Positions 47,293 to 58,855 of a DNA stretch of 64,000 nucleotides are shown one piece after another (the first letter of the stretch is position 1; the number at the start of each line of letters is the position of its first letter). Source of the stretch: Dechloromonas sp. ZY10. Lineage in GTDB: Bacteria; Pseudomonadota; Gammaproteobacteria; Burkholderiales; Rhodocyclaceae. The DNA is taken from the NCBI RefSeq assembly GCF_041378895.1, contig NZ_CP144212.1:3395501-3459500 (forward strand). The letters are read 5' to 3'. The notes under the pieces are model-generated. The model saw only the letters and a list, made by a program, of their open reading frames with translations, was not told the origin of the DNA and did not search any database. A program made the position numbers and the translations under genes.

Positions 47293-48984
47293 ATGCAAGC
47301 ACAGTACAGCTACGTCCACGGGGCGAGCCAACAGCCGCTCATCGGCGCCACCATCGGCGACCATTTCGACGCCATCTGCCAGCAATACGCCAGCCGCGAG
47401 GCTCTGGTCGTCCGCCACCAGCAGGCCCGGCTGAGCTACGCCCAGCTCAAGGAAGCCGTTGATAACCTGGCCTGCGGCCTGCGCCGCCTCGGCCTGCAGC
47501 CTGGCGACCGGATCGGCATCTGGTCGCAGAACAACCTCGAATGGGTGCTGACCCAGTTCGCCACCGCCAAGGCCGGCCTGGTCCAGGTCAATATCAACCC
47601 GGCCTACCGCCGCGCCGAACTCGAATACGCGCTGAACAAGGTCGGCTGCCGGGCACTGATCCTGGCCCCCAGCTTCAAGAGCAGCAATTACCTGGAAATG
47701 CTGCAGGATCTGGCCCCGGAACTGGCCTCTGCCGCCCCCGGCGCGGCGCGTTGCGCCCGCCTGCCGCAGCTCGAATGGGCAATCCGCCTGGGCAGCGAAA
47801 AGACCCCCGGCCTGCTCAATTTCGACGAACTGCGCCGCCCGGCCAGCCGCGCCGAACTCAACGACCTTGCCGAACTGGCGCTGCAACTGCAGTTCGACGA
47901 CGCGATCAACATCCAGTTCACCTCCGGTACCACCGGCTCGCCCAAGGGCGCGACGCTGACCCACCACAACGTGCTCAACAACGGTTTCTTCGTCGGCGAG
48001 GCGATGCGCCTGACGCCGCAGGACCGCCTGTGCATCCCGGTGCCTTTCTACCACTGCTTCGGCATGGTCCTCGGCAACCTCGCCGCACTCACCCACGGCG
48101 CAGCGATGGTGATTCCGGCCGAAGGCTTCGACCCGCTGTCCACGCTGCAAACTGTCGCCGAAGAGAAGTGCACGGCACTGCACGGGGTGCCGACCATGTT
48201 CATCGCCATGCTCGACCACCCGGAATTCAAATCCTTCGCGCTCGACACGCTGCGCACCGGAATCATGGCCGGCAGCCCCTGCCCGATCGAGGTGATGAAG
48301 CGGGTGATTGGCGAAATGAACATGCATGAAGTAACCATCGCCTACGGCATGACCGAAACCTCACCGGTCTCGTTCCAGAGCTCGACCAGCGACCCGGTCG
48401 AGCGCCGGGTCTCGACGGTTGGCCGCGTCCAGCCGCACATTGAAGTCAAAATCGTCGATACCGACGGCCGCATCGTGCCGCGCGGCCAGCCCGGGGAACT
48501 GCTGACCCGGGGCTATTCGGTGATGCTCGGTTACTGGGGCGACGAAGCCAAGACCGCCGAAGCCATCGACCAGAACGGCTGGATGCACACCGGCGACCTG
48601 GCGACCATCGACGACGAGGGCTATTGCAACATCGTCGGCCGGCTCAAGGACATGGTGATTCGTGGCGGCGAGAACATCTACCCGCGCGAGATCGAGGAAT
48701 TCCTCTACCGCCACCCGAAAATCCAGGACGTGCAGGTGGTCGGCATTCCCGACCACAAGTACGGCGAGGAACTCTGCGCCTGGATCATCCTGAAACCCGG
48801 CCAGAACTGCAGCGAACAGGACATCCGCGACTTCTGCCAGGGCCAGATCGCGCATTACAAGGTGCCGCGCCACCTGCGTTTCGTCGATAATTTCCCGATG
48901 ACCATCACCGGCAAGATCCAGAAGTTCATGATCCGCCAGCAGATGAAATCCGAACTCAAACTTGAGGAAGAGGCCCACGCATGA
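47293..48984 (+). CDS. AMP-forming acyl-CoA synthetase
   Basis: 563 residues of the ANL family. P-loop [60 protein letters not shown] and the catalytic C-terminal Lys in [11 protein letters not shown]. No transmembrane segment. Members in liu clusters are thought to activate acids such as isovalerate, or possibly acetoacetate, as CoA esters; which one cannot be told. GAGGAGACAAA precedes the ATG, and the stop overlaps the HMG-CoA lyase start. Confidence 0.9.
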   Translation: MQAQYSYVHGASQQPLIGATIGDHFDAICQQYASREALVVRHQQARLSYAQLKEAVDNLACGLRRLGLQPGDRIGIWSQNNLEWVLTQFATAKAGLVQVNINPAYRRAELEYALNKVGCRALILAPSFKSSNYLEMLQDLAPELASAAPGAARCARLPQLEWAIRLGSEKTPGLLNFDELRRPASRAELNDLAELALQLQFDDAINIQFTSGTTGSPKGATLTHHNVLNNGFFVGEAMRLTPQDRLCIPVPFYHCFGMVLGNLAALTHGAAMVIPAEGFDPLSTLQTVAEEKCTALHGVPTMFIAMLDHPEFKSFALDTLRTGIMAGSPCPIEVMKRVIGEMNMHEVTIAYGMTETSPVSFQSSTSDPVERRVSTVGRVQPHIEVKIVDTDGRIVPRGQPGELLTRGYSVMLGYWGDEAKTAEAIDQNGWMHTGDLATIDDEGYCNIVGRLKDMVIRGGENIYPREIEEFLYRHPKIQDVQVVGIPDHKYGEELCAWIILKPGQNCSEQDIRDFCQGQIAHYKVPRHLRFVDNFPMTITGKIQKFMIRQQMKSELKLEEEAHA

Positions 48985-49886
48985 GCTATCCGCAACGCGT
49001 CAAGATCGTCGAAGTCGGCCCACGCGACGGCCTGCAGAATGAAAAACAGGTAGTCCCGACCGAGATCAAGATCGAGCTGATCAACCGCCTCGCCGCCGCC
49101 GGCGTGCCGGTGATCGAGGCCACCTCCTTCGTCTCGCCGAAATGGGTGCCGCAGATGGGCGACAACATCGCCGTGCTCGCTGGCATCCGCCGCCAGCCAG
49201 GCGTCACCTACACCGCGCTGACCCCCAACCTGCAGGGCTTCGACGGCGCGGTCGTGGCCAAGGCCGACGAGGTGGCGATCTTCGGCGCCGCCTCCGAGGC
49301 CTTTTCGCAGAAGAACATCAATTGCTCGATTGCCGAAAGCCTCAAGCGCTTCGAACCGGTGGTGTCCGCCGCCTCGGCGCTGGAAATCCCGGTGCGCGGC
49401 TATGTTTCCTGTGTCGTCGGCTGCCCGTACGAAGGCGCGGTGGCGCCGGAAAAGGTCGCGCAGGTGGCCAAGACACTGTACGAAATGGGCTGCTACGAGG
49501 TTTCGCTCGGCGATACCGTCGGCGTCGGCAATCCCGACTCGATCCGCCGCATGCTCGACGCCTGCGCCCGCGTGGTGCCGCTGGAGAAACTCGCCGGCCA
49601 CTACCACGACACCTACGGGATGGCGATAGCCAACGTCCATGCCTCGCTGGAAATGGGACTGGCGGTATTCGACGCCTCGGTCGCCGGGCTGGGTGGCTGC
49701 CCCTACGCCAAGGGTGCCTCCGGCAACGTCGCCACCGAGGACGTGGTGTACCTGCTGCACGGGCTGGGCATTGCAACCGGCATCGATCTGGCTAAACTGG
49801 CAGCAGTCGGCGACTGGATTTCCAGCGCCATCAACCGCCCCAACGGCGCCAAGGCCGGTCGGGCGATTTGCCTGAATAGCGCCTGA
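48981..49886 (+). CDS. liuE: Hydroxymethylglutaryl-CoA lyase
   Basis: A 301-residue TIM-barrel lyase: [13 protein letters not shown] with the catalytic Arg-Asp, [29 protein letters not shown] with metal-binding His residues, and [20 protein letters not shown] containing the catalytic Cys. It splits HMG-CoA into acetoacetate and acetyl-CoA, the last step of leucine breakdown. It overlaps the CoA ligase gene by 4 bases. mvaB is a synonym. Confidence 0.95.
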   Translation: MSYPQRVKIVEVGPRDGLQNEKQVVPTEIKIELINRLAAAGVPVIEATSFVSPKWVPQMGDNIAVLAGIRRQPGVTYTALTPNLQGFDGAVVAKADEVAIFGAASEAFSQKNINCSIAESLKRFEPVVSAASALEIPVRGYVSCVVGCPYEGAVAPEKVAQVAKTLYEMGCYEVSLGDTVGVGNPDSIRRMLDACARVVPLEKLAGHYHDTYGMAIANVHASLEMGLAVFDASVAGLGGCPYAKGASGNVATEDVVYLLHGLGIATGIDLAKLAAVGDWISSAINRPNGAKAGRAICLNSA

Positions 49887-49908
49887 CCCGAGCCGAGCCC
49901 GCACCCGC

Positions 49909-50895
49909 GTGAGTTTCTTTTCCGCCGTTTCCGAGTTGCTGCACCCGGCACCGCCGCCTTCGCCGCCGGTGCAGCAAGTGCTCGACCGGGTTGCCGAAGT
50001 GGTGGCGCCGATCCTCAAGGCCGACCCGGCCTTCGAGCGCCATCTCGCGGCGCCGGTCGAATACGCCCTCGGTTATTGCGACGGCTTGATCGCCGGCCTG
50101 CCCGGGCCGGTCGAGATCAGCCACCACGCCTTTGCCGCCGATCCGCTGGTGCATGCGCTGTTCGCCACCGCCGACGACATTTCGCAAATGCTCGGGCGCA
50201 GCCAGGCGGTGCGCGACTACCTCGCCGATCCGGCCTGCTACGCCAGTGACCACTTCTACGCGCTATTCGCCGCCCGCCGCCACGAAAAACGGCAACTGGG
50301 GATGAGCGTCCAGGGCGATCTGGTGCAAACCGAAGTCCCGCAACGGGTCCTCTACTTCGCCGACCAGACCCTGGTCGAACCCAGTTGCTCGTTGGAGCAG
50401 ACCCTGCGCAAACTGCACCTGCGGGCCATCGACAGCCTGTTGCTGAGTTTTCACGACCACGTCGAAGCCTTACGTTCCGAACGCGAGGGACTGCGCTCCG
50501 ATCTCTCGGTCGAACGCGCCCACCTGACCGTGCTCAAGGGCGCAACTGCCGGTCCGGCATACACGGTGCATACCCGCCATATCGACGAAATCGACACGCA
50601 ACTACGCCGCGCCGCCGCCGCGCTGCAGCCGGAAAACCTGGTCAATGCGCTGGCCGAGTTCCTGCACACGCCGGAAGCCTCGCTCAACCTGACCCCGGTC
50701 AGTATCAGCATCGACCGGATGGGCGTGGTCAGCGATACCGGCAACGGCAGCGATGTGCACACGATCAATTTCCCGGAACTCAACGCCCGCGACCGGCGTC
50801 ATTATCTGGTGATGCTCGCCCGTGTCGACCGCGAGGAAGCCCGTGCCGCCGTCGAACGGGTCCGCGACCAGCAGCATCGCTTCATGCTGATCTGA
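49909..50895 (+). CDS. Conserved-looking protein of unknown function
   Basis: 328 residues from GTG 49909. No signal peptide or membrane segment. The middle (LHLRAIDSLLLSFHDHVEALRSEREGLRSDLSVERAHLTVL in parts) is strongly helical and may form a coiled coil; Pro-rich stretch PAPPPSPP near the N-terminus; the C-terminal part has a mixed alpha/beta pattern (LNLTPVSISIDRMGVVSD, RRHYLVMLARVDREEARAAVERV). I do not recognise it. It follows HMG-CoA lyase by 22 bases and may be at the end of that transcript. Confidence 0.7.
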   Translation: MSFFSAVSELLHPAPPPSPPVQQVLDRVAEVVAPILKADPAFERHLAAPVEYALGYCDGLIAGLPGPVEISHHAFAADPLVHALFATADDISQMLGRSQAVRDYLADPACYASDHFYALFAARRHEKRQLGMSVQGDLVQTEVPQRVLYFADQTLVEPSCSLEQTLRKLHLRAIDSLLLSFHDHVEALRSEREGLRSDLSVERAHLTVLKGATAGPAYTVHTRHIDEIDTQLRRAAAALQPENLVNALAEFLHTPEASLNLTPVSISIDRMGVVSDTGNGSDVHTINFPELNARDRRHYLVMLARVDREEARAAVERVRDQQHRFMLI

Positions 50896-50941
50896 AGCAC
50901 GGTTTTCACGGTCAACCCGGTTTTTTTGCCTTTTTCCCCCA

Positions 50942-51154
50942 ATGAGTTCTCCCTTGAGTTCTGCCTCCATTCCCTCCCCCTGCATCAACGTCTGCCGGAT
51001 GGACCCGCTCAGTCAGTTGTGCAGCGGCTGTTTCCGCAGCCTTGAAGAAATCGCCGGCTGGGCCGCCGCCAGCAACCCCGAGCGGGTCGCCATCCTCGCT
51101 CGCGTCACCAGCCGCCGTCTGGCCAGCGACCAGAACGAGGTGCCGCATGGCTGA
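50942..51154 (+). CDS. DUF1289-family small cysteine protein
   Basis: 70 residues. PCINVCRMDPLSQLCSGCFRSLEEIAGW is the DUF1289 signature (C-x3-C, then C-x2-C), a small likely iron- or zinc-binding fold. N-terminal Ser/Pro-rich lead is unusual but short. It overlaps the next, related small gene by 8 bases. Confidence 0.85.
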   Translation: MSSPLSSASIPSPCINVCRMDPLSQLCSGCFRSLEEIAGWAAASNPERVAILARVTSRRLASDQNEVPHG

Positions 51155-51323
51155 CGGACAGGACGATTACCTCTGCGTCGGTGTCTGCATGGCCGACCCC
51201 GACTCCGGCTACTGCCTCGGCTGCGGCCGGCCGCCGCTGGGCGAACCGGAAATCGTGGCCGAAGCCGTCGCCCGCCCGGTCGATCCGTTGCCGCCGGGCG
51301 GCGACCCCGACACGCCGCCATGA
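51147..51323 (+). CDS. Second, shorter DUF1289-like protein
   Basis: 58 residues from ATG 51147. CVGVCMADPDSGYCLGCGRPPLGEPE keeps the C-x3-C...C-x2-C pattern of the preceding gene, followed by an acidic, Pro-rich tail. It overlaps both neighbours (8 bases upstream, 4 downstream), so the three genes are coupled. It looks like a diverged tandem duplicate. Confidence 0.75.
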   Translation: MADGQDDYLCVGVCMADPDSGYCLGCGRPPLGEPEIVAEAVARPVDPLPPGGDPDTPP

Positions 51324-52237
51324 ATCCACCACTGCCCGCCGACCTGATCGTCCTCGAACGCGGCTGGCTGTCGGCCAACAACGTCGTCTGCCTGGAAGGC
51401 GACACGGCCAGCGTGATTGACAGTGGTTATGTCAGCCACGCCGAACAGACGGTTGCCCTGGTCGGCCATGCGCTCGCCGGCCGCCGCCTGCGGCAAGTGG
51501 TCAATACCCACATCCATTCCGACCACATCGGTGGCAACGCGGCGCTGCAGGCCGTCTTTGATTGCGCGCTGGTGGTCCCGGACGGGGCGGCAGCGGCGGT
51601 TGCCGAATGGAACGAGGAAGCCCTGCTGCTCAGCCCTTTACGCCAGCAGGGGGCACGCTTCCAGCCCTCGGCGACGCTGGCCGCCGGCAGCACGCTGACG
51701 CTCGGCGAACGCGAGTGGCAGGTACTGGGCGTTCCTGGCCACGATAATGATGCGCTGGCTTTTTTCGACCCGGTAGGCGGGATCCTGATCGCCGGCGATG
51801 CGCTTTGGGAAAACGGCTTCGGCCTGATTTTCCCGACCCTGCTCGGCAGCGAAGATGGCCTCACCGCGACCCGTGAAACGCTGGAAATGCTCGGCCGGCT
51901 GCCGCTGCGTCTGGTCATTCCCGGCCACGGCCGGCCCTTTGCCGATGCCACCGGCGCGATTGAACGCGGCCTGCAGCGCCTGACGCGGATCGAGAACGAC
52001 GGCGAAGGCCTGGCCTGGCACGGCATCCGCACCATCGCCTCGTTTGCGCTGCTGGAAAAACAGCGCTTGCCGGCAGACGAGTTTCACGCCCTGATCGCGA
52101 CCCTGCCCTTCACCACGACGGTCAATCAGCGCTTTCTGCAACGGACTCCGGACGAAATCGCCCGCCGCTGCGTGGACGACCTGCTGCGCAGCGGCGCGAT
52201 CCGCCTGACTCACGGCTGGATCGAGGCCGCCCACTGA
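51320..52237 (+). CDS. Metallo-beta-lactamase-fold hydrolase (glyoxalase II-like)
   Basis: 305 residues. Metal motif NTHIHSDHIGGNA, then VPGHDNDALAFF, IAGDALWENGF, and PGHGRPF, giving the full set of ligands. Start ATG overlaps the previous small gene. Not closely similar to the other MBL protein at 33.4-34.4 kb. Substrate unknown; the C-terminal region (LPFTTTVNQRFLQRTPDEIARRCVDDLL in parts) is helical as in many of these hydrolases. Confidence 0.85.
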   Translation: MNPPLPADLIVLERGWLSANNVVCLEGDTASVIDSGYVSHAEQTVALVGHALAGRRLRQVVNTHIHSDHIGGNAALQAVFDCALVVPDGAAAAVAEWNEEALLLSPLRQQGARFQPSATLAAGSTLTLGEREWQVLGVPGHDNDALAFFDPVGGILIAGDALWENGFGLIFPTLLGSEDGLTATRETLEMLGRLPLRLVIPGHGRPFADATGAIERGLQRLTRIENDGEGLAWHGIRTIASFALLEKQRLPADEFHALIATLPFTTTVNQRFLQRTPDEIARRCVDDLLRSGAIRLTHGWIEAAH

Positions 52238-52318
52238 GCGCGGGCGGCACAGCCGGTTTCGCAATTGGCCGCACGATGGACCCAACACGGGCCGCACGAC
52301 CAATTGGCGCAGGCCGAC

Positions 52319-53491
52319 TCAGCGCCCAGCCTGCGGCAAGGCCTTCTGTACCAGGCGTACCCAGTAGGCAACGCCGAGGCCGAGAATGTCGTCGTTGAAG
52401 TCGTAATGCGGGTTGTGCAGGGTGCAGCCACCGGTGCCCGGCCCGTTGCCGAGCCAGACGTAGCAGCCGGGTTTTTCGCGCAGCATGTAGGCGAAATCCT
52501 CGGCGCCCATCGACGGCAGCACGTCGGTCAGCACCTTGTCGCCACCAAACACCTCGGCCGCGACCTCGCGGCAGAAATTCGCCTCATTGAGGCTGTTGAC
52601 CGTGGCGGGGTAACGGTGGTCGAAATGCACCGAAATCTGCGCCCCGTTGGCCGCCGCGATGCCGCTGCACAGGCGCTCGATGGCGCGTTCGACGGTTTCC
52701 TGCACTTCGCTCTTGAAGCTGCGGATGGTGCCGCGCAGCACCACTTCCTCGGGAATCACGTTCCAGGCCTCGCCGGCGTGGAACTGGGTGACGCTGACCA
52801 CCGCCGACTCACAGGGATGCAGGTTGCGGCTGACCACGGTCTGCAATGCCTGCACCAGTTGGGCGCCGGCGACGATGGCATCGACGCCCTGGTGCGGCAT
52901 CGCCGCGTGGCAGCCGTGGCCACGGACGACGATCTCGAAGCCGCAGGTACCAGCCATCACCGGCCCCGGCATCACCGCCATTTCTCCAACCGGGATGCCC
53001 GGCCAGTTGTGCAGGCCATAGACCGACTCGACCGGGAAGCGCTCGAACAAGCCGTCCTCGATCATCACCGCCGCCCCACCTTCCGACTCCTCGGCGGGCT
53101 GGAAGATGAATACTGCGACCCCATCGAAATCCGGGTGCGCGGCCAGATGACGGGCGGCACCGAGCAGCATCGCGGTATGCCCGTCGTGGCCGCAGCCGTG
53201 CATTTTTCCGGGGTGTTTCGAACGGTGCGGAAATTCGTTGAGTTCGGGCAGCGGCAAGGCATCCATGTCGGCGCGCAAGCCGATCATCCGCCCCGAGCTG
53301 CCGGCACGCAGCACGCCGACGACACCGGTGCGGGCGATGCCGCGATGCACCTCCAGACCATAACTCTCCAGTTCGCTGGCAACCAGGTCGGCGGTACGGT
53401 GTTCGTCAAAAGCCAGTTCCGGGTGCGCATGAATATCGCGGCGCAACGCAGTCAACTCGGCGAGAAAGGGAAAAATCGGGGCGTGGGGCAT
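52319..53491 (-). CDS. M20-family amidohydrolase (hippurate hydrolase / N-acyl amino-acid amidase type)
   Basis: 390 residues: [65 protein letters not shown] and [22 protein letters not shown], the standard metal-binding and catalytic set. It hydrolyses N-acyl amino acids or similar amides in the cytoplasm; exact substrate unknown. It converges on the MBL gene and is divergent from rapZ. Confidence 0.9.
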   Translation of the reverse strand: MPHAPIFPFLAELTALRRDIHAHPELAFDEHRTADLVASELESYGLEVHRGIARTGVVGVLRAGSSGRMIGLRADMDALPLPELNEFPHRSKHPGKMHGCGHDGHTAMLLGAARHLAAHPDFDGVAVFIFQPAEESEGGAAVMIEDGLFERFPVESVYGLHNWPGIPVGEMAVMPGPVMAGTCGFEIVVRGHGCHAAMPHQGVDAIVAGAQLVQALQTVVSRNLHPCESAVVSVTQFHAGEAWNVIPEEVVLRGTIRSFKSEVQETVERAIERLCSGIAAANGAQISVHFDHRYPATVNSLNEANFCREVAAEVFGGDKVLTDVLPSMGAEDFAYMLREKPGCYVWLGNGPGTGGCTLHNPHYDFNDDILGLGVAYWVRLVQKALPQAGR

Positions 53492-53612
53492 GAATCATCG
53501 TCTCCTGTGGCGTGGCCGTCGCGATCGGCAGAGCGCGGGCTGGTCGTTGCAGAGCATCTGCGGATTATGCCGCAGCTTGCCGCCTGCTGCCGCCTTGATT
53601 ATCCTGCCGGGC

Positions 53613-54461
53613 ATGGAACTCGTTCTCATTAGCGGCCTCTCCGGCTCCGGCAAGTCGGTTGCCCTGCACCTGCTCGAAGACGCCGGCTATTACTGCGTCG
53701 ACAACTTGCCGGTGGTGCTCTTGCCGACCCTGGTGCGAATGCTGCGCAACGAAGGCGTAGTGCGGGTCGCAGTTGCCATCGACTCGCGCTCCGGCGGCCT
53801 CGGCATCGAACAGGTGCCGGAAAAGCTGCAACTGCTGGCCGACGAAGGCACCCGGCCGACTTTCCTCTTCCTTTATGCCGGCGACGAGATCCTGCTCAAA
53901 CGCTATTCCGAGTCGCGGCGGCGCCACCCGCTCAGCGGCGAGGGCATCTCGCTGCTCGAAGCGATCCAGCAGGAACGCCGGCTGCTCGAACCGATTGCCA
54001 GCCTCGGCCATCGCATCGACACCAGCAACCTCAAGGCCAACGCACTGCGCGAGTGGGTCCGCCAGTTCATCGAATCCGAGCCCGGTCAAGGACTGACGCT
54101 GATGTTCGAATCCTTCGGCTTCAAGCACGGCCTGCCGCTCGACGCCGATCTGGTCTTCGACGTGCGCTGCCTGCCCAATCCGCATTACGAAGCCAGCCTG
54201 CGCCCGCTGACCGGCCGCGACCAGCCGGTGATCGACTTTCTCGAAGGCCAGAGCGAAGTCTGCCGGATGCGCGGCGACATCCGCCGTTTCGTCGCCGACT
54301 GGCTGCCTGCCTACGTCCGCGACAACCGCAACTACCTGACCGTGGCCATCGGCTGCACCGGCGGCCAGCATCGCTCGGTTTTCATCGCCGAATGGCTGGC
54401 CCGCGAATTTGCCGGCCAGGCCCGCGTGCTGGTCCGCCACCGTTCGCTGGCCGGGCACTAG
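53613..54461 (+). CDS. rapZ: RNase adapter / nucleotide-binding protein RapZ
   Basis: A 282-residue RapZ. Walker A GLSGSGKS at 8-15, [44 protein letters not shown] and the C-terminal [18 protein letters not shown]. In E. coli it guides RNase E to the small RNA GlmZ, controlling glmS; elsewhere it may have other targets. ATG 53613 is chosen at the conserved start. An ORF extension upstream to 53490 has no family sequence. Confidence 0.93.
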   Translation: MELVLISGLSGSGKSVALHLLEDAGYYCVDNLPVVLLPTLVRMLRNEGVVRVAVAIDSRSGGLGIEQVPEKLQLLADEGTRPTFLFLYAGDEILLKRYSESRRRHPLSGEGISLLEAIQQERRLLEPIASLGHRIDTSNLKANALREWVRQFIESEPGQGLTLMFESFGFKHGLPLDADLVFDVRCLPNPHYEASLRPLTGRDQPVIDFLEGQSEVCRMRGDIRRFVADWLPAYVRDNRNYLTVAIGCTGGQHRSVFIAEWLAREFAGQARVLVRHRSLAGH

Positions 54462-54465
54462 GCCA

Positions 54466-54840
54466 GTGCGCTGGTCTGCCCTGTTTCGTCCCGGCGACTG
54501 GCTGGTGCTGCTTGCCACTGCCGCCGCCGTCGCCGTCAGCCTGCCGCGCTTGTGGCAGAGCGGGATCGGCGAGCACGCAGTAATCCGCCAGGAAGGCCGG
54601 ATCTTTGCCACCCTTGACCTCGGCCAGCCCCGCCAGATTGAAGTCGGCGGGCCGCTCGGCAACACGCTGATCGCGGTCGAGCCCGGCCGCGCCCGCGTCG
54701 TGGCCGACCCGGGGCCGCGCCAGTATTGCGTGCGCCAGGGCTGGCTCAGCCGGCCGGGCGAAATCGCGATCTGCGCCCCCAACCGCGTCAGCCTGCAAAT
54801 CACCGGCCGCACCCGCGTCTATGACTCGCTCAGTTATTGA
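54466..54840 (+). CDS. NusG domain II-containing membrane-anchored protein
   Basis: 124 residues from GTG 54466, five bases after rapZ. One membrane helix (WLVLLATAAAVAVSLPRLW) is followed by a NusG-II-type beta domain (GRIFATLDLGQPRQIEVGGPLG, GPRQYCVRQGWLSRPGEIAICAPNRVSLQITG). Such proteins usually sit next to a Gx transporter, as here, and occur with flavin-transfer or electron-transfer genes; their function is unclear. It overlaps the next gene by 20 bases. Confidence 0.8.
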   Translation: MRWSALFRPGDWLVLLATAAAVAVSLPRLWQSGIGEHAVIRQEGRIFATLDLGQPRQIEVGGPLGNTLIAVEPGRARVVADPGPRQYCVRQGWLSRPGEIAICAPNRVSLQITGRTRVYDSLSY

Positions 54841-55357
54841 ACTCCGGGTCAGCGACGAGGACCGGCGGATCGCCGGTCTGGCCAGCGCGGCGGTCCTGCT
54901 GTCGCTGGTCGATGCCGCCGTGCCCTCACCCTTGCCCGGCATCAAGCCGGGCCTGGCCAATATCGTCACCCTGGTGGTGCTGCTGCGCCACGGCTGGGGT
55001 ACGGCGATCTGGGTCAGTCTGCTGCGCGTGCTCGCCGCCAGCCTGCTGCTCGGCTACTTTCTCGCCCCCGGTTTTTTCCTGTCGCTGAGCGGCACCGTGT
55101 GCAGCCTGCTGACGCTCGGACTGGCCCGACATCTGCCGTCCCGCTGGTTCGGGCCGGTCAGCCTGTCGATCTTCGCCGCCCTCGCCCACATTGGGGGCCA
55201 ACTGCTGCTGGCCCGGCTGTGGCTGATCCCGCACGACGGGGTTTTCCTGCTCGCGCCGCTGTTCGCCGCCGCCGCGCTGTTCTTTGGTACGCTCAACGGC
55301 CTGGTCGCCGCCCGCCTGCTGGCGGAACCGGCGCCTACCTCGCCTGTCCACGACTGA
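54821..55357 (+). CDS. Gx transporter-family membrane protein
   Basis: 178 residues with about five membrane helices; [18 protein letters not shown] and the later [15 protein letters not shown] are typical of the Gx transporter group, formerly annotated as heptaprenyl diphosphate synthase component I. It is coupled to the NusG-II gene upstream. Transport substrate unknown. The start at 54821 lies within the preceding gene. Confidence 0.82.
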   Translation: MTRSVIELRVSDEDRRIAGLASAAVLLSLVDAAVPSPLPGIKPGLANIVTLVVLLRHGWGTAIWVSLLRVLAASLLLGYFLAPGFFLSLSGTVCSLLTLGLARHLPSRWFGPVSLSIFAALAHIGGQLLLARLWLIPHDGVFLLAPLFAAAALFFGTLNGLVAARLLAEPAPTSPVHD

Positions 55358-55359
55358 CC

Positions 55360-55986
55360 ATGATGCTCCCAAGCCAAGCCACCTCACCGACCATTTGCCT
55401 GGCCCTGACCGGCGCCTCCGGCATGCCCTACGGCCTGCGCCTGCTCGAATGCCTGCTCGCCGCCGGCTGCCGGGTGCAATTGCTGTATTCGCAGGCGGCG
55501 CAGATCGTCGCCCGCCAGGAACTCGCTTTCGAGCTGCCGTCGCGCCCGGCCGACGCAAAGGCCTGCCTGCTCGAACGCTTTCCCACGGTCGACGGCGAAA
55601 AACTACAGGTTTTCGGCCGCGAGGAATGGTTTGCTCCGGTTGCTTCCGGCTCCAACCCGCCCGACGCGATGGTCGTCTGCCCGTGCAGCATGGGAACGCT
55701 GGCGGCGATTGCCCAGGGCCTGTCCGACAACCTGATCGAACGCGCCGCCGATGTCGTACTTAAGGAAGGCCGCAAGCTGGTCCTGGTCCCGCGCGAGACC
55801 CCATTTTCGGTCATCCACCTGGAAAACATGCTGCGCCTGGCCCGCGCCGGCGCCGTGATCCTGCCGCCCAGCCCGGGCTTTTACCAGCACCCGCAAAGCA
55901 TCGGCGAAATCGTTGATTTCGTCGTCGCCCGCATCCTCGACCAATTGCGCATCCCGCATGCGCTGCAACAGCGCTGGGGCGACTGA
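55360..55986 (+). CDS. ubiX: Flavin prenyltransferase UbiX
   Basis: 208 residues: [24 protein letters not shown] at the start, [53 protein letters not shown], and [23 protein letters not shown]. UbiX makes prenylated FMN, the cofactor of the decarboxylase UbiD in ubiquinone synthesis. It is cytoplasmic. The two start codons ATGATG (55360, 55363) follow the previous stop directly. Confidence 0.95.
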   Translation: MMLPSQATSPTICLALTGASGMPYGLRLLECLLAAGCRVQLLYSQAAQIVARQELAFELPSRPADAKACLLERFPTVDGEKLQVFGREEWFAPVASGSNPPDAMVVCPCSMGTLAAIAQGLSDNLIERAADVVLKEGRKLVLVPRETPFSVIHLENMLRLARAGAVILPPSPGFYQHPQSIGEIVDFVVARILDQLRIPHALQQRWGD

Positions 55987-56012
55987 CCGGAGTTTCCCCG
56001 GCCAAGCCACCG

Positions 56013-58769
56013 CTATTCGTGGCGATGCTCAAGCCAGCGCAGCAGGGTCGCATACAGCGCCTGCGGATCGACCGGCTTGCTGACAAAATCGTTCATCCCG
56101 GCATCGAGGCAGCGCGCCCGGTCTTCGGCAAAGGCATTCGCGGTCATCGCGATCACCGGCAGGGAGTCGAGCGCCGGCTGCTGGCGAATCCGGCGGCTGG
56201 CTTCAAGACCATCCATGTTCGGCATCTGCATATCCATCAGGACCAGATCGTAGGCAACCTCGTCAATCCGTTGCAACGCCTCGCCACCATCGACGGCGAG
56301 ATCGACGCGGAGGCCGACATCTTCGAGCAGCATCTGGCCGACTTCACGATTGATCGGTTCATCCTCGACCAGCAGCACCCGGCGACCGACGTGGCGCTGC
56401 CGCAACTGGGCTTCGGGATGTTCCGCGTCCGCCGGACAATTCCGGATGGCTGCCGAATCGGCCTTGCTCAAGATCGCCGAGAACCAGAACAGGCTGCCTT
56501 CGCCGAGGCGGCTTTCAACCCCAACCTCGCCGCCCATCATCGCCGCCAGCTTGCGGGTGATGATCAGCCCGAGTCCGGTGCCGCCAAAGCGGCGGGTCGT
56601 GGAGTTGTCGCCTTGTTCGAAGGGAGCAAACAGGCGCGGCAGATGTTCTGCGGCAATGCCCACACCGCTGTCGCGGACCTCGAAGCGGATCGTCACCGTT
56701 GTTTCGGTTTCCTGCAGCAACACGGTACGCAAGCAGACTTCGCCCTGATCGGTGAATTTAAGTGCATTCCCGGCATAGTTGAGCAAGGCCTGCTGCAAGC
56801 GCAGCGGGTCACCGAGCAGCGGCAAGGCATAGGCAGCAGGCTCGACCCGCAAGCCCAGCCGCTTGTTGCGCGCAGTATCGCGCAACATCGATGCGACATT
56901 GCCGAGCACTGCTGCCAGGTGTAGCGGCAAAGACTCCAGACGGAATTTTCCGGCCTCGATTTTCGAAAAGTCGAGAATGTCGTTGATCACCCCGAGCAGA
57001 TGGCGGGCCGCCATATCGATGCTGTCGAGCCGCTCGGCCTGCCGCTGCGAAACTCCCTCGCGCCGCATCACCCCGGCCATGCCGATGATCGCGTTCATCG
57101 GCGTACGGATTTCGTGGCTCATGTTGGCCAGGAACACACTCTTGGCCCGGCTGGCGGCTTCGGCCAGCTGGCGAGCCTGCTCGGCCTCGGCGGTCCGCTC
57201 GGCCACCCGCTCTTCCAGTGTTTCGTTAAGTTCGCGCAACGCGAATTCGACCTGCTTCAATTCCGATATGTCGGACTGGTGGGCGATCCACACCTCACCC
57301 AGCTCCGGATGCTGGAAAGCACCGATATTCACCGCGCACCAGAAACTGCTGCCGTCCCGGCGCCGGTTGAGCACCTCGCCACTCCAGTAGCCAGCAGCAC
57401 GCAGGCTGGCGACGATCTGCGGGTCGCTACGCTCGGGCAACCCCGGCGGTGGCAGGGTTGGCTCCGGATCGCCGAAAATTTCCCGGAAGCGGCGATTACA
57501 GTAAAGCAACTGCCCATCGGCGGCACGCACCAGACTGACAGCCTCAGCCGCCTGTGCAGTGATTTCGCTTTGCAGGCGCAAGCTGGCCTCGGCATGCTTG
57601 CGTGCGCTGATGTCGCGGACAAACACATAAAACGAGCCCCCCTCGCGGGTGCTGTACACCACGCTGATCTCGACATCCCAAAGGCTGCCGTCCTTCTTCC
57701 GGTGACGGGTTTCGAACAGATCGCTGCCACAGGCCAGAACCCGCTCGATATGCGCAGTCACGGCACCGGCATCCTCATTGGCCTCAAGCAAAGCCAGCGG
57801 TGCGCCGAGCAGTTCGCCGACCGGATAGCCGGAAGCGTCGGCATAGGCACTATTCACTTCACGGATGCGGCCACTGCGGTCGATCCGCAGAAAACCGTCG
57901 AGCGAAGCGCGCAGGATGTCGTGCAGGGTTTCGTGGTTTTCCTGCAATTCACGATAGGGCGCATGGACGCCAGCTACATACAAGGCCCGATAGATCAGCA
58001 GGTAGGAGAGCGCCTTGTAGACGTGACCAAGCAGATTGAACAGGTCGGTCACGTCCTGATACAAGGTAAAGAACATTTCCGCCAGCCCCAGCCCCCAGGC
58101 CGCCGCCGCCAGCCAGCCGAGATTGCTGCGCCGCTCGCCATATTCGCGCCGGCCCCGCCGCCACAGCAGCCATGCCGCGAGCAGGTAGATCGCGGTCAGG
58201 GCATATTCGCTGCCGATCTTGAGGGCAGTCAGCCCTTGCCCGGGAATGAAGGTGCGCGGCAGCAAGTCGGCATGGAACAAGCCCACCCACCAGACCAGCA
58301 GCGCCAGCGACAATGCCGCCAGCAATCCGCCCCAGGCCCCCGCCGCCGGCCAGCGCCGATTGGCAAGCAAGGCGACCGCAAGCAGGGCCAGCGCCCCGAT
58401 CAGACGCCCGGCCAGCCAGAAATTGATCGCTTTCTCGGGTCCGCTGGGAGTTACCAGCGCCGGCATCCCGGTATAGGACAAGGTGTGCGCCAGATCGATC
58501 AGTCCGATGCACAGGAAGGCACAGCCAAGCAGCAGAGCATGGCTGCTGGCCGGTTGCCGGCGCAGGTTCCAGGCCAGGGCGAAAACCATCGCCGAAACAG
58601 CCATGGCGATGAACTCAAGCGCAGTATGCAGGGGCAGATAGTGCGCCGGCGTCGAGAAAAAACGGCTGGCCGGCAGCCACTGGCCAAATAGCAGCACCAG
58701 AGTCAGCGCCGCCATCCAGACCCGCGGATCACTCCATGCCGAGAAACTATTTTCCTTGCCGATCTCCAC
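56013..58769 (-). CDS. Hybrid sensor histidine kinase (MASE3-PAS-PAS-HK-REC)
   Basis: 918 residues from GTG 58769. N-terminal MASE3-like domain with about seven membrane helices (about 15-245), two PAS domains (about 265-385 and 395-505), HisKA with [18 protein letters not shown], HATPase ([36 protein letters not shown]), and a C-terminal receiver with phospho-Asp in [20 protein letters not shown]. There is no HPt domain; the separate HPt protein at 61.7-62.0 kb is a possible phosphorelay partner (inference). Confidence 0.93.
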   Translation of the reverse strand: MEIGKENSFSAWSDPRVWMAALTLVLLFGQWLPASRFFSTPAHYLPLHTALEFIAMAVSAMVFALAWNLRRQPASSHALLLGCAFLCIGLIDLAHTLSYTGMPALVTPSGPEKAINFWLAGRLIGALALLAVALLANRRWPAAGAWGGLLAALSLALLVWWVGLFHADLLPRTFIPGQGLTALKIGSEYALTAIYLLAAWLLWRRGRREYGERRSNLGWLAAAAWGLGLAEMFFTLYQDVTDLFNLLGHVYKALSYLLIYRALYVAGVHAPYRELQENHETLHDILRASLDGFLRIDRSGRIREVNSAYADASGYPVGELLGAPLALLEANEDAGAVTAHIERVLACGSDLFETRHRKKDGSLWDVEISVVYSTREGGSFYVFVRDISARKHAEASLRLQSEITAQAAEAVSLVRAADGQLLYCNRRFREIFGDPEPTLPPPGLPERSDPQIVASLRAAGYWSGEVLNRRRDGSSFWCAVNIGAFQHPELGEVWIAHQSDISELKQVEFALRELNETLEERVAERTAEAEQARQLAEAASRAKSVFLANMSHEIRTPMNAIIGMAGVMRREGVSQRQAERLDSIDMAARHLLGVINDILDFSKIEAGKFRLESLPLHLAAVLGNVASMLRDTARNKRLGLRVEPAAYALPLLGDPLRLQQALLNYAGNALKFTDQGEVCLRTVLLQETETTVTIRFEVRDSGVGIAAEHLPRLFAPFEQGDNSTTRRFGGTGLGLIITRKLAAMMGGEVGVESRLGEGSLFWFSAILSKADSAAIRNCPADAEHPEAQLRQRHVGRRVLLVEDEPINREVGQMLLEDVGLRVDLAVDGGEALQRIDEVAYDLVLMDMQMPNMDGLEASRRIRQQPALDSLPVIAMTANAFAEDRARCLDAGMNDFVSKPVDPQALYATLLRWLEHRHE

Positions 58770-58855
58770 ACGCCTCCCAGCGAGTTATTTTTCCCACTTT
58801 GTCTGTGCGTGATGATACCCTGCCTGCCGGCCCAACTGTCCGTTTTGCATATCCG

